DNA from: CAZCSK01 sp964501265
GTDB taxonomy: Bacteria; Actinomycetota; CADDZG01; JAHWKV01
Length of the DNA: 64,000 bases
NCBI GenBank assembly: GCA_964501265.1
Contig: CAZCSK010000002.1
Coordinates: 1-64,000, forward strand
Reading direction: 5' to 3'
In this document: positions 1 to 8,168 of the stretch, piece by piece
Layout of the letters: each line of letters opens with the position of its first letter
Position numbering within the stretch: the stretch's first letter is position 1
The notes under the pieces: generated by a model
Database searches by the model: none
Seen by the model: the letters and a program-made list of their open reading frames with translations, nothing else
Told to the model about the DNA's origin: nothing
Made by a program: the position numbers and the translations under genes

Positions 1-85
1 CCGGACCTTCCTCAGCCCCTCTTGCGAAGGGCCGCGGCCGCCCGGCCGACTGCAGTTCCATTGTAGGGGACTTTTAGAGCGTCTA

Positions 86-211
86 TCAGTACTTGTCGCT
101 GAAGAACAACAGATAGACCAGTCCGTAAACGACAACGGCGCCGATGATGTACCAAACAATGTATTTCTTCCATTTGCTGCCGTAGCCCTTGCCCGGCTCC
201 TGTTCGCTCAT
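86..211 (-). CDS. small 41-residue membrane protein
   Basis: A short reading frame starts with ATG at 211 and ends with TGA at 86-88. Just upstream of the ATG, on the minus strand, is a strong ribosome binding site (GGAAGGAG, about 6 nt away). The product has a charged N-terminus (MSEQEPGKGYGSKWKK), one membrane span of about 20 residues (YIVWYIIGAVVVYGLVYLLF) and a short SDKY tail. It is divergent from the binding-protein gene that begins at 304. I do not recognise a family. The ribosome binding site and the positive-then-hydrophobic layout argue that it is real. Function unknown. Confidence 0.6.
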   Translation of the reverse strand: MSEQEPGKGYGSKWKKYIVWYIIGAVVVYGLVYLLFFSDKY

Positions 212-303
212 CTTCGAACTCCTTCCGACTAGAGGAAAGTAATCATATTCGGCGAAGGTGCCCTAGAACTTATTCTCTGCACGTCTACAGGTAGTCTCAT
301 CGA

Positions 304-1224
304 ATGTTGAAGCGGGCATTTATCATCATCGCTGCTGCCCTTGTGATCTTTATCTCGGCTACGGTTCTTCTGACCGAGCGCCGGTCGCCCACACCTCCCA
401 GTGAGAACACGAAGGCCGACTTCCCCCTCACTCTCACCGACGATGAAGCCGTCGTCAGCACACTTACCGCGGAACCCCAAACGATCATCTCGTTCGCTCC
501 TCAGTTCACCGAAGCCATGTTCGCCATGGGAATCGGCAGTCGCATCGTCGGCGTGGATGCCGGCGAGACCTATCCACCCGAGGCAACTGCTTTGCCCCTC
601 GTAGTCTTGGGCGACGGAATCACGCCCGACGCCATCAGGGTGGGCGAGCTTGCGCCGGATCTCGTGATCACATCGGGCATGCCACAAGCGCCGTGGAAGA
701 CTCAACTTCGAAACACCGGGATGGTGGTCGTCACTTTGAACGCAACTTCGTTCGACGATGCCCTCATCGACATCGGGAAGCTGGGCCAGCTCACCGGCAA
801 GCCGCGTCGGGCCACATCATTGGCCACTCGCGCCAGATCCGCCGCGGGAAAGCTGTCTATCCCGAAGGAAAGACCGACCGTCTTCGTCGAAACTTTCTAT
901 CCCCCGCTCACGGGGGCCGGGAGCTCCGGCTTCATCGCCGACATGGTGCGGCTCGCCGGAGGTCAGCTGATCGCCCGAACAGCGACCGAGACCGAGGCTT
1001 GGTCAATCGCCGACGTAGGGCGCGCCGACCCTGCCTTTTATTTGGCGTTTGGGTCATCGGCCCTTTCGAAGGAAGAAATTAGTGGCCGTCCGGCCTTTGG
1101 TTCGATTTCCGCCGTGAAAAACGGCCGGATCATCGTCTTGAATGACGACACTTTTCTGCGACCCGGCCCTCGGATGGTTCACGGCTTAGAGATCCTGGCC
1201 AAATCCCTCAGCGCATCAGACTAG
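304..1224 (+). CDS. BtuF/TroA-type ABC substrate-binding protein
   Basis: The 306-residue protein has an N-terminal membrane anchor or signal (residues 4-24) and then the fold typical of cobalamin, siderophore or haem binding proteins (helical backbone metal receptor class). The motifs that show this are SFAPQFTEAMFAMGIGSRIVG (about 64-84), the strand PDLVIT near 118-123, and the C-terminal NGRIIVLNDD/RPGPRMVHGLEIL segment. In this family the protein captures a chelated metal or corrinoid outside the membrane and delivers it to a permease. No permease or ATPase lies beside it, so the substrate cannot be named. It overlaps the convergent gene at 1216 by 9 nt. There is no lipobox cysteine; the anchor appears to be the uncleaved helix. 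Confidence 0.75.
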   Translation: MLKRAFIIIAAALVIFISATVLLTERRSPTPPSENTKADFPLTLTDDEAVVSTLTAEPQTIISFAPQFTEAMFAMGIGSRIVGVDAGETYPPEATALPLVVLGDGITPDAIRVGELAPDLVITSGMPQAPWKTQLRNTGMVVVTLNATSFDDALIDIGKLGQLTGKPRRATSLATRARSAAGKLSIPKERPTVFVETFYPPLTGAGSSGFIADMVRLAGGQLIARTATETEAWSIADVGRADPAFYLAFGSSALSKEEISGRPAFGSISAVKNGRIIVLNDDTFLRPGPRMVHGLEILAKSLSASD

Positions 1225-1734
1225 TTTGCCGGTTCTAACGAAATCACGGCGAACAGTTTTGTCGAAGAGTTTGTACGCGTGGGCCATGTAGAAAAGGATC
1301 CCCAAGCCTACGAGTTCCTTGAGGCCTTCGACGGGATGGCGCAACGGCCGCAAAAGCACGTCGAGCCAGTAGGAGTCGACGACATGCGGTGGGAACTTTG
1401 TTCCGAACGCTGGCCAGAACAAAGTAATCGGATCCGACCAGAGGCCGTCCAAGACCAGATGAAGGAGTACGGCCACGGCGAGTACGTACCATCGTCGTGC
1501 GCGTTCTCCCCGCAAGAACAACTGCATTCCAAGTACGAGCATGACGACGAACAGCAGAGTGTGCGCGAACAGACGCGAAGTCTGAAACGTGCCTGAGAAA
1601 AAGATGCGACCTATCGGCTTGTCGATCAAATCCGGCAGTATCGAACCAAGCAACACTACGCGGTAGTCGATCCTTCGCTTCCCTAAAGTCAAGAAGACGA
1701 TGGCCGCGGTCATGCCGAGGTGCCAGAAAAGCAT
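1216..1734 (-). CDS. membrane-bound metal-dependent hydrolase-like protein (YdjM/DUF457 type)
   Basis: This is a polytopic membrane protein of about 172 residues with four or five hydrophobic segments. The N-terminal half carries HLGMT, then a GSILPDLIDKP motif and later FAHTLLF and LLHLVLDGLW. The pattern of histidines and aspartates within membrane segments (PDLID, AHT, LHLVLD) is typical of the inner-membrane YdjM/YbcI hydrolase family, whose substrates are mostly unknown. I chose the ATG at 1734 rather than the longer frame from 1782, because the longer form overlaps the RNase HI gene whose stop is at 1745. It is the last gene of a minus-strand run with the RNase HI and zinc-ribbon genes. 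Confidence 0.6.
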   Translation of the reverse strand: MLFWHLGMTAAIVFLTLGKRRIDYRVVLLGSILPDLIDKPIGRIFFSGTFQTSRLFAHTLLFVVMLVLGMQLFLRGERARRWYVLAVAVLLHLVLDGLWSDPITLFWPAFGTKFPPHVVDSYWLDVLLRPLRHPVEGLKELVGLGILFYMAHAYKLFDKTVRRDFVRTGKLV

Positions 1735-1744
1735 CAGTGAACCA

Positions 1745-2194
1745 CTAAAGGAGTTTGGCTTGCTCAGCTGCCGGAGGCTCAAAGTCGGGATGTTCCATTA
1801 GCCATGCGTCGATCCCAGTGTTGCAAAGGTCGTCTGCCCGGGTATTGCGTTCACGACGCACGGCCTCGAATCGAATTCGCTTGAACTCGCCAGCCAGGCC
1901 GGATGCGGTGGCGTGCAGCGGCCTCAGGCCCGGATGCTTCACCTTGAATTTACCCTGCATCTGTCGGACGACAAGCAGCGAATCCATCAACACCTCGAGA
2001 TCCAGGGCGTACTTGCAAAGAGCTAGCCGCAGCCCTTCGATGAGCCCCTGGTACTCGGCCACGTTGTTGGTCGCCCAGCCGATTCCGCGGCCAAACTCGG
2101 TGACCAGTTCACCTTCCGAAGTTTCAAGCACGACGCCAATTCCGGCCGGCCCTGGGTTACCGCGCGCACCTCCATCCGTAAAAAGGCGATGCAT
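1745..2194 (-). CDS. rnhA: ribonuclease HI family protein
   Basis: This 149-residue RNase H domain cleaves the RNA strand of RNA-DNA hybrids. All four acidic catalytic positions can be placed: Asp7 in TDGGARGNPGPAG, Glu47 in NNVAEYQ, Asp71 in LMDS, and Asp121/122 in ERNTRADD. It lies 10 nt downstream of the zinc-ribbon gene at 2205-2939 and is co-directional with it. That neighbourhood is also known from mycobacteria (the Rv2228c/Rv2229c region). Unlike the mycobacterial protein there is no fused phosphatase domain, so this is the short form. The product is probably cytoplasmic and acts in replication or repair of RNA-DNA hybrids. Confidence 0.88.
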   Translation of the reverse strand: MHRLFTDGGARGNPGPAGIGVVLETSEGELVTEFGRGIGWATNNVAEYQGLIEGLRLALCKYALDLEVLMDSLLVVRQMQGKFKVKHPGLRPLHATASGLAGEFKRIRFEAVRRERNTRADDLCNTGIDAWLMEHPDFEPPAAEQAKLL

Positions 2195-2204
2195 TAGCGA
2201 ACCA

Positions 2205-2939
2205 CTATTTAATGACTAGGATGCGGCCACATTCCGGACAACGGACGAGACCTTCGGTCCGGCGGATGCGCGCAACGTCTTGCGCGGGCAGTTGCATGTG
2301 ACAGCCCTGGCACATTCCACCGTCGAATGCTGCGACGCCCACTCCCGACTTCGACTCACGCAGATCCTGATAGTAGGTAAGCAATTCGCTGGGCAGTTTG
2401 GGCAGCCATGAGTCGCGTTCGGAGACGACGGTTATAAGTTGCCCGTCGAGATCGACCGCGGCGGCATCACGGCGCTCTTTTACCTCGGCGGCGTTTCCCC
2501 GGAGCTCGGCGAGCCCTGCCTCAATCACCTCGGCCGCACGGTCGGCGGCCTCCCTTAACTGCATCACTTCCAGGTCTGCGTCTTCCATCGTGCCCTTACG
2601 CTTTTTCAGGGATTCGATTTCTGCCTGAAGCGAGGACAGTTCTTTCGGGGTCGTCACCTTGCCCGCGTATAGCTTCTCCTCCTCATACTTGATCTTGAGA
2701 GCGACCGTTTCGATCTCGGTGTCCAACTTCGCCTGACGGCCAGCGACCTCGGACGCAAAGGAGTGAGCCTCGCTGAAATCCGCTTCGACGGCGAGGATTG
2801 CGGATTCGATCTGTTCCAGCTCAGCCTGCTCCGGCAGATTCGAACGGCGATGCGACAATCGATCGGCGGCAGAGTCGAGGCGCTGCAGCTCGAGAAGGTC
2901 GATCAGGTTCTCACGCGTAGGTTCCAAGTTCAAGTCCAC
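2205..2939 (-). CDS. COG1579 family zinc-ribbon coiled-coil protein
   Basis: The 244-residue protein begins at a GTG (2939). Residues from about 15 to 175 are charged, heptad-like and rich in Glu, Ala and Leu, as expected for a long helical coiled coil. The C-terminus carries a four-cysteine zinc ribbon: CQGCHMQLP near 210, then CPECGRILV close to the end. This is the architecture of the CT398/COG1579 family, proposed to bind nucleic acid or act in RNA metabolism. It heads a run with RNase HI. Family confident, function not established. Confidence 0.82.
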   Translation of the reverse strand: MDLNLEPTRENLIDLLELQRLDSAADRLSHRRSNLPEQAELEQIESAILAVEADFSEAHSFASEVAGRQAKLDTEIETVALKIKYEEEKLYAGKVTTPKELSSLQAEIESLKKRKGTMEDADLEVMQLREAADRAAEVIEAGLAELRGNAAEVKERRDAAAVDLDGQLITVVSERDSWLPKLPSELLTYYQDLRESKSGVGVAAFDGGMCQGCHMQLPAQDVARIRRTEGLVRCPECGRILVIK

Positions 2940-3004
2940 GCATTGTACCGGAGCGCCGCCCCGGTCCGTAAGTGATCGCCGGATTTCGGGTAACGTTTTC
3001 TTTT

Positions 3005-3898
3005 ATGGCTTCCACCGGTCAGATTGTGTCCAATGCTAAGGCTCGCTTGGCCCTGGCCGGTGCCCGATACCGTCCCATCGACGTCCTGATACGCACGCTC
3101 CAGAGATACAGGCGCGACGATGTGGCCGTCCACGCTGCGGCCCTCACCTACTACGTTTTCTTCTCAGTCTTTCCCCTGTTGATCTTTGTCGCATCGGCCC
3201 TCGGTTACGTAACTTTTCTCAGCAAGCAAGTTCGTCAGGACCTTGTCTCATCGGGTCTGAGCGCCTTTCCCCTGCTCGACTCGCTCTTGAGTGAATATGC
3301 GTTGAACACGATGCAGCAGCAACGCGGCAATTTGGCCCTGGTGGGAGTCATCCTCGGCCTTTACTCGGGATCCGGCGGGGTCGTCGCCCTCAAGCGTGCT
3401 CTGACCAAGATCCATCATCACGAAAAACGCAGCGGCTTCCTGCACGGGCGCCTGGCATCGCTAAAATGGCTCGCTGCACTCGGACTCACCGCCATCGGGT
3501 CATTAATCTTCGGCTCCGTGGCGAGCTTTGCCGATTCACTTGTTGGGTCAGACTCTTTGGCTGCCGAGGTCATCCTGTTTCTGGTCGCCCATATCGCGGG
3601 CGGAGCAGCCGGATTTGTTGTATTCGCCACCGCCTTCAAGTTCCTGCCTGAAGGTCGCCGGGCCTGGCGCGAAGTCGCGCCCGGCGCGGCATTCGCAGCC
3701 CTGCTATTCGAAGTGATCAAAGTATTCGGTGCCTGGTACCTCCAGCGCGCCAGTGCATTCCAAGCAACCTTCGGGGCCTTTTCCACGGCGGCCGGTCTTC
3801 TGATCGCGTCTTACTTGCTAGCACATGTCACTCTGGTTGCAGCGGAACTCAATGCTGTGCTTCTAGAGGGGGCTGCTACCCCCCCCGAGCCCCCCTAG
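3005..3898 (+). CDS. YihY/BrkB family membrane protein
   Basis: The protein is about 297 residues with six hydrophobic helices and the family signature near the N-terminus: a juxtamembrane basic stretch (LIRTLQRYRRDDVAVHAAAL) followed by TYYVFFSVFPLLIFVASALGY. The mid-region GGVVALKRALTKIH and the late segment AFKFLPEGRRAW also match this family, once mis-called RNase BN. I preferred the ATG at 3005 over an upstream in-frame GTG at 2972, because the extra residues look unlike the family. It is divergent from the zinc-ribbon gene. The role is unknown; the family is an integral inner-membrane protein, perhaps a transporter. Confidence 0.8.
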   Translation: MASTGQIVSNAKARLALAGARYRPIDVLIRTLQRYRRDDVAVHAAALTYYVFFSVFPLLIFVASALGYVTFLSKQVRQDLVSSGLSAFPLLDSLLSEYALNTMQQQRGNLALVGVILGLYSGSGGVVALKRALTKIHHHEKRSGFLHGRLASLKWLAALGLTAIGSLIFGSVASFADSLVGSDSLAAEVILFLVAHIAGGAAGFVVFATAFKFLPEGRRAWREVAPGAAFAALLFEVIKVFGAWYLQRASAFQATFGAFSTAAGLLIASYLLAHVTLVAAELNAVLLEGAATPPEPP

Positions 3899-3907
3899 AC
3901 TATCGGC

Positions 3908-4663
3908 GTGAGTATCGAGCTCGGGGCAGTGGCATCTTGGATTGCGGGCGCGCGGCGCGTCGTTGCGCTAACTGGCGCCGGCATTTCCACCGAATCCGGT
4001 ATCCCCGACTTTCGGGGGCCGAAGGGAATCTGGACGCTCAGCCCCGAGGCCCAGGAACTGTCCGACATCCATCACTACATGACCGATCCCGAGGTGCGAA
4101 AGCGTTCGTGGCAAGCCCGGCTGGTCCACCCGGCATTTGCCGCCGAGCCCAACGATGGGCATCGGGCGCTTGCCGAACTCGAGAGCCAAGGCAGGCTTGA
4201 CACCCTGATCACCCAGAACATCGATGGGCTTCATCAGAAAGCCGGATCGTCGCCGGATCGCATCGTCGAGATCCACGGAACCCTCCACGACGTGATCTGC
4301 ATGTCATGTCGCGATCGGGCTCCGATGCAGCTCGCGCTCGACCGCGTTCGCGCAGGCGAGAGCGACCCGGCGTGCCGGTCGTGCGGAGGCATTCTGAAAT
4401 CGGCCACAATCTCGTTTGGTCAGGGCCTCGTGCCCGAGGATCTTGATCGCTCGTTCGAAGCGGCGGAGTCCTGCGACCTATTCATCTCTGCTGGAACTTC
4501 CCTGTCGGTCACGCCCGTGGCCTATCTTCCCCAAGTTGCGCTTGAGCGCGGAGCGCGTCTTGTGATTATCAATGCTCAGCCCACGCCATTCGATGCTTAC
4601 GCCGACGCGGTTTACCGAGAGCCGCTTGGAGTCGTGCTTCCTCGGTTGGCAGCGCTTGTCTAG
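3908..4663 (+). CDS. cobB: NAD-dependent protein deacylase, sirtuin family
   Basis: This 251-residue Sir2-family enzyme starts at a GTG at 3908. Sirtuins remove acyl groups from lysine using NAD+. The NAD-binding motif GAGISTESGIPDFRGP is at 23-38, TQNIDGLHQKAG at 102-113, and the catalytic histidine is His123 in VEIHGT. The zinc site is complete with Cys131, Cys134, Cys156 and Cys159 (CMSC and CRSC). Its known bacterial targets include acetyl-CoA synthetase, and an acs gene with the target lysine motif lies at 57.8 kb in this window. The link is suggestive only, since the two genes are far apart. Confidence 0.9.
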   Translation: MSIELGAVASWIAGARRVVALTGAGISTESGIPDFRGPKGIWTLSPEAQELSDIHHYMTDPEVRKRSWQARLVHPAFAAEPNDGHRALAELESQGRLDTLITQNIDGLHQKAGSSPDRIVEIHGTLHDVICMSCRDRAPMQLALDRVRAGESDPACRSCGGILKSATISFGQGLVPEDLDRSFEAAESCDLFISAGTSLSVTPVAYLPQVALERGARLVIINAQPTPFDAYADAVYREPLGVVLPRLAALV

Positions 4664-4675
4664 ACTGGGCAGCCG

Positions 4676-5575
4676 ATGACCTATTCGATCGTTGCTCGGG
4701 ATGTCGAAACCGGCCAGATGGGCGTTGCGGTCCAGTCGCATTATTTCTCGGTGGGGTCCCTTTGCCCGTGGGCCGAGGCCGGTGTCGGTGCAGTCGCGAC
4801 GCAATCGCTTGTCGATCCCGCCTATGGACCGCTTGGGCTCGACCTAATGCGCGGGGGCAAAACTGCGCAGACCGCGCTCGCTTCCCTGATCGCTGGGGAC
4901 GAGGGCCAAGCGGTCCGCCAAGTCGCCATGGTCGACTCAAAGGGTCAGATAGCCGCGCACACTGGCGACAAATGCATTCAAATGGCGGGACATACCACGG
5001 GGATAAGTTACTCGGTCCAAGCAAACATGATGTTGAAGGAAACGGTGTGGGCCGCCATGTCTGACAGTTACGCGTCTGCAGAGGGGGATCTCGCCGACAA
5101 AATGCTGGCCGCGCTTTTTGCGGCCGAAACCCAAGGGGGCGACATCCGGGGCCATCAGTCGGCGGCGATGATTGTCGTCGCAGGCGAGTCGACCGGCCGT
5201 CCGTGGGTCGACAGGGTGTTCGATCTGCGGGTTGAGGATCATCCCGAGCCCCTCCAAGAATTGCGGCGTCTTCTCGAGATGAAGCGCGCCTACCTGCGAG
5301 CGGGGGCCGCAGATCAAGCCCTCGAGAAGGGCGATATGGAATCGGCGCTTGTCGAGTTCGAAGCCGCCCAGCAGGCCATGACCGCCAACCCGGAGCTCAA
5401 GTTCTGGCACGCCGTGGCTCTGGCCTTCAAGGATCGCGTCGACGAGGCCATGCCTCTTTTCAAGGAAGTCTTCGAAGCCGATCCTAACTGGGCCGAATTG
5501 CTGCGCAGATTGCCCGCAGCGGGCCTGGTCCCCGACGACAAGAAACTGATTGCACTAGTTACTTTTGGCTACTAA
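4676..5575 (+). CDS. DUF1028 family protein with C-terminal TPR-like region
   Basis: The 299-residue protein starts with MTYSIVARDVETGQMGVAVQS, the hallmark of DUF1028 proteins, which are predicted Ntn-hydrolase-like. Other family landmarks are CPWAEAGVGAVATQS near 37-51 and GRPWVDRVFDLRVEDH at about 181-196. Residues 205-299 are helical and resemble a tetratricopeptide repeat pair, with an acidic/hydrophobic pattern (ALVEFEAAQQAM, AMPLFKEVFEADPNW). DUF1028 proteins sit near catabolic amidohydrolases in many genomes but have no settled reaction. Here it follows the sirtuin gene by 12 nt and probably shares its transcript. Confidence 0.8.
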   Translation: MTYSIVARDVETGQMGVAVQSHYFSVGSLCPWAEAGVGAVATQSLVDPAYGPLGLDLMRGGKTAQTALASLIAGDEGQAVRQVAMVDSKGQIAAHTGDKCIQMAGHTTGISYSVQANMMLKETVWAAMSDSYASAEGDLADKMLAALFAAETQGGDIRGHQSAAMIVVAGESTGRPWVDRVFDLRVEDHPEPLQELRRLLEMKRAYLRAGAADQALEKGDMESALVEFEAAQQAMTANPELKFWHAVALAFKDRVDEAMPLFKEVFEADPNWAELLRRLPAAGLVPDDKKLIALVTFGY

Positions 5576-5648
5576 GTTACTTGGTTTCACTATTGCGCCC
5601 GGCCCCCAAATCGGCAACAATGAGCCGACCCATCTAAAGGAGTTATCC

Positions 5649-6428
5649 GTGAAGCTTGCCAGAAAATCATTGGTTTTCGTATCGCTCGTTGCATTGCTCG
5701 CCCTGTCGACGGCCCCAGCTGGCGCAGAACACTCTTGGAGCACCTATCACTGGGCCCGCACGACCACCGAGTTCACGCTGAAACTCGGCAACAACGTCAC
5801 CTTCGAGTGGGACGCCGACTCTCTAGACGGTGGCTATCTAGGCGAGGCATCCACCGACTGGAGCACCTCCACCGTGCTCGACACCACGACCGTCGCGGGG
5901 ACCGTCAAGAACGTGAAACAGTGCACTCCGCCGAGCGGCCGAGTGGAGGTCTGCAACTCGAAATACGGTTTCAACGGGTGGCTCGGCGTCGCCGGCATCT
6001 ACCTGACGGGTGGGCATATCTACAAGGGGTACGTGAAGCTGAACGACTCTTACTTCAACACCGCCACCTACAACACACCCGCGTGGAGAAGGCTCGTGAT
6101 GTGCCAGGAGATCGGCCACACCTTCGGGCTCGACCACCAGGACGAGATTTTCGACAACGAAAACCGCGGCACCTGCATGGACTACACGAACGATCCGGAC
6201 GGAGGCCCGGGAGGCTTTAGCGAGACCGATCCGTCGAACGAGCACCCCAATACACACGACTACGACCAGCTAGTGGACATTTACTCGCCAAATGATCACG
6301 GCGGGCATCTCGACACAACGACGACCGTTGGTCAGAGCGTGCAAAGGGGAAAGAGCAGCCGTTCGCGCGTAGTTGATGTGGATAGCCACGGCAACGGCAC
6401 CGTCACCTGGATCTTCTGGACGGACTAA
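5649..6428 (+). CDS. secreted matrixin-like zinc-protease homologue with altered HExxH motif
   Basis: I chose the GTG at 5649, since a good Shine-Dalgarno sequence (AAAGGAG) lies 7 nt upstream and the frame then begins with a signal peptide: KLARK, a hydrophobic core, then APAGA-EH as a likely cleavage site near residue 27. The mature part carries a zinc-protease-like segment at 153-163, Q-E-I-G-H-T-F-G-L-D-H, followed by a Met-turn-like GTCMDYT at 174-180. Matrixins and relatives use HExxHxxGxxH, and here the first metal-ligand histidine is Gln. The glutamate and the other two histidines are kept. Two pairs of cysteines suggest disulfides. It may be a non-classical metalloprotease or an inactive homologue. 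Its 3' end overlaps the convergent purN by 4 nt. Confidence 0.65.
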   Translation: MKLARKSLVFVSLVALLALSTAPAGAEHSWSTYHWARTTTEFTLKLGNNVTFEWDADSLDGGYLGEASTDWSTSTVLDTTTVAGTVKNVKQCTPPSGRVEVCNSKYGFNGWLGVAGIYLTGGHIYKGYVKLNDSYFNTATYNTPAWRRLVMCQEIGHTFGLDHQDEIFDNENRGTCMDYTNDPDGGPGGFSETDPSNEHPNTHDYDQLVDIYSPNDHGGHLDTTTTVGQSVQRGKSSRSRVVDVDSHGNGTVTWIFWTD

Positions 6429-7030
6429 TCGGGGAGCCTGATTTCGCCCAACGAGATCAGGCTAAGAGTTTCAACCAGAAACTCTCGTTCACGTTTTTGA
6501 ACGCGCTCGCCTAGAGAGTCAACTGTGTCGTCACCCTGGACGGGGACTTCACATTGAGCAACAGTTGGACCGTGGTCGTACTCGTCGTCAGCCAGATGGA
6601 TCGTCACTCCTGTAACTCTGTCGCCCGCGGCCAGCACCGCTTCGTGCACCGCGCGCCCGTACATCCCCTGTCCGCCATGCCTTGGCAGAAGTGCGGGATG
6701 GGTGTTGATGACCCTTCCGGCGAATCTTGCGCGCGTTTGGGGGCCGAGTTTCTTCATGTAGCCGGCCAGCAAAACGAGGTTTGCGTCATATTGACTCAGC
6801 GCGTCGCGAATCGCCTCGTCCAACGCCCCGGCGTCGGGATGCGTCGCCGAACTCAAATGTAATCCCGGGATGCCCTCTGCGGCCGCCCGTCTTAGGGCGC
6901 CCGACTTGGAATTGTTGCTAATAACGACTCGCAGGTCTGCGTCGAGAACGCCGCTCTTGCATGCGTCGATGAGCATCTGCAATGTCGTTCCCTCGCCCGA
7001 GGCGAGGCAACCAAGTTCGAGATGAGCCAC
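6425..7030 (-). CDS. purN: phosphoribosylglycinamide formyltransferase
   Basis: This 201-residue enzyme transfers a formyl group from 10-formyl-tetrahydrofolate to GAR, the third step of purine synthesis. The sequence has the nucleotide-binding start LGCLASGEGTTLQMLIDA (6-23), the catalytic region INTHPALLPRHGGQGMYG (about 108-125) with the invariant Asn and His, and VTGVTIHLADDEYDHGP, which contains the catalytic Asp. The N-terminal loop reads ASGEGTTL instead of the usual SGRGSN. It is transcribed alone, away from other pur genes. Confidence 0.9.
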   Translation of the reverse strand: MAHLELGCLASGEGTTLQMLIDACKSGVLDADLRVVISNNSKSGALRRAAAEGIPGLHLSSATHPDAGALDEAIRDALSQYDANLVLLAGYMKKLGPQTRARFAGRVINTHPALLPRHGGQGMYGRAVHEAVLAAGDRVTGVTIHLADDEYDHGPTVAQCEVPVQGDDTVDSLGERVQKREREFLVETLSLISLGEIRLPD

Positions 7031-7088
7031 GAACCCAAGGCTATAGGAGGCGCGTGTCCTATTCTTGGCGGGTCATGCAGGAAGGTAG

Positions 7089-8168
7089 ATGATGCGGGAA
7101 GCCCTGAGAGTAGTCGTATTCATCGCTGGAGCATTCTGTGCTGGGGCCACCTTCGGATCGGCGGTCCTGACCGTCGTTTTGCCTCGCGGAATACCTGCGA
7201 GGCTAACCAGGGTCGTCTTCCTTTCGACGCGGGCCATCTTTTCCCTGCGGATAGGGCGCAAGGCATCCTACGAGCGAATCGACCGCGTTCTCGCACTCTA
7301 CGCGCCCATGAGCCTGCTGGTCCTTTTGCAGGTCTGGTTGGTAATCGTGCTCGTCGGCTACGCCTGCATGTTCTGGGCGCTCGAGCCGGGGCCAATTTCT
7401 GAAGCGATAATAATCAGCGGCTCATCGCTTTTAACTCTGGGTTTCCTTCGAGGAGAAGGACTCCCCTCGACTCTGCTCTCCTTCACGGAAGCCGCGGTTG
7501 GTCTCGCTCTGCTGGCTTTGCTGATCACATACCTGCCCAGTCTGTACGCGGCTTTCTCTCGGCGGGAGCAAGGGGTTGCAAGTCTGGAAGTAAGGGCGGG
7601 TTCGCCGCCATCTGGCGCCGCGATGATCGACCGGATGTTTCGCATCGACGACCTCGCAGGACTTGGCGACGTGTGGCGACGCTGGGAAGACTGGTTCGTG
7701 GACCTGGAAGAAACACACACTTCATTTCCGGCTCTCACTTTCTTTAGATCACCGCAACCGGAGCAGTCGTGGGTGACGGCGGCGGGGGCAGTGCTCGATG
7801 GAGCGGCAATCGCCGCTTCGACCCTCGACGGTCCGAGGGACCCCGACACTGACCTCGTCATCCGCGCTGGTTACGTTGCCCTGAGGCGCATTGCCTCGTT
7901 CTTCGGGGTTCCATTCGACCGAAACCCGAGGGCCGATGACCCGATCTCCATCACCCGAGTGGAGTACGACGAAATCTACGACCGATTCGCCGCCGCCGGC
8001 ATGGCGTTAAAGGCCGACAGAGACCAAGCCTGGCGGGACTTCGCAGGCTGGAGGGTCAATTACGACACGGTCCTGCTCGGCCTTGCCAGCCTCACTTCAG
8101 CGCCGAAAGCGCCCTGGTCTTCCGACCGAGCACCGCCGTTTCGGCGTCCGAAAATATTTCGCCGCTAG
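7089..8168 (+). CDS. membrane protein with channel-like pore motif
   Basis: The 359-residue protein has three hydrophobic helices at about 8-30, 72-96 and 134-155 and then a soluble C-terminal domain of about 200 residues. Between the second and third helices lies SGSSLLTLGF (110-119), which resembles the pore loop and selectivity filter of potassium channels (TVGYG), though it is TLGF here. The helix-pore-helix order also fits an ion channel. The C-terminal half (WRRWEDWFVDLEETHTSFPAL and onwards) is not a family I can name. An AGGAAGG ribosome binding site precedes the ATG at 7089. Channel function is inference from the motif alone. Confidence 0.6.
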   Translation: MMREALRVVVFIAGAFCAGATFGSAVLTVVLPRGIPARLTRVVFLSTRAIFSLRIGRKASYERIDRVLALYAPMSLLVLLQVWLVIVLVGYACMFWALEPGPISEAIIISGSSLLTLGFLRGEGLPSTLLSFTEAAVGLALLALLITYLPSLYAAFSRREQGVASLEVRAGSPPSGAAMIDRMFRIDDLAGLGDVWRRWEDWFVDLEETHTSFPALTFFRSPQPEQSWVTAAGAVLDGAAIAASTLDGPRDPDTDLVIRAGYVALRRIASFFGVPFDRNPRADDPISITRVEYDEIYDRFAAAGMALKADRDQAWRDFAGWRVNYDTVLLGLASLTSAPKAPWSSDRAPPFRRPKIFRR

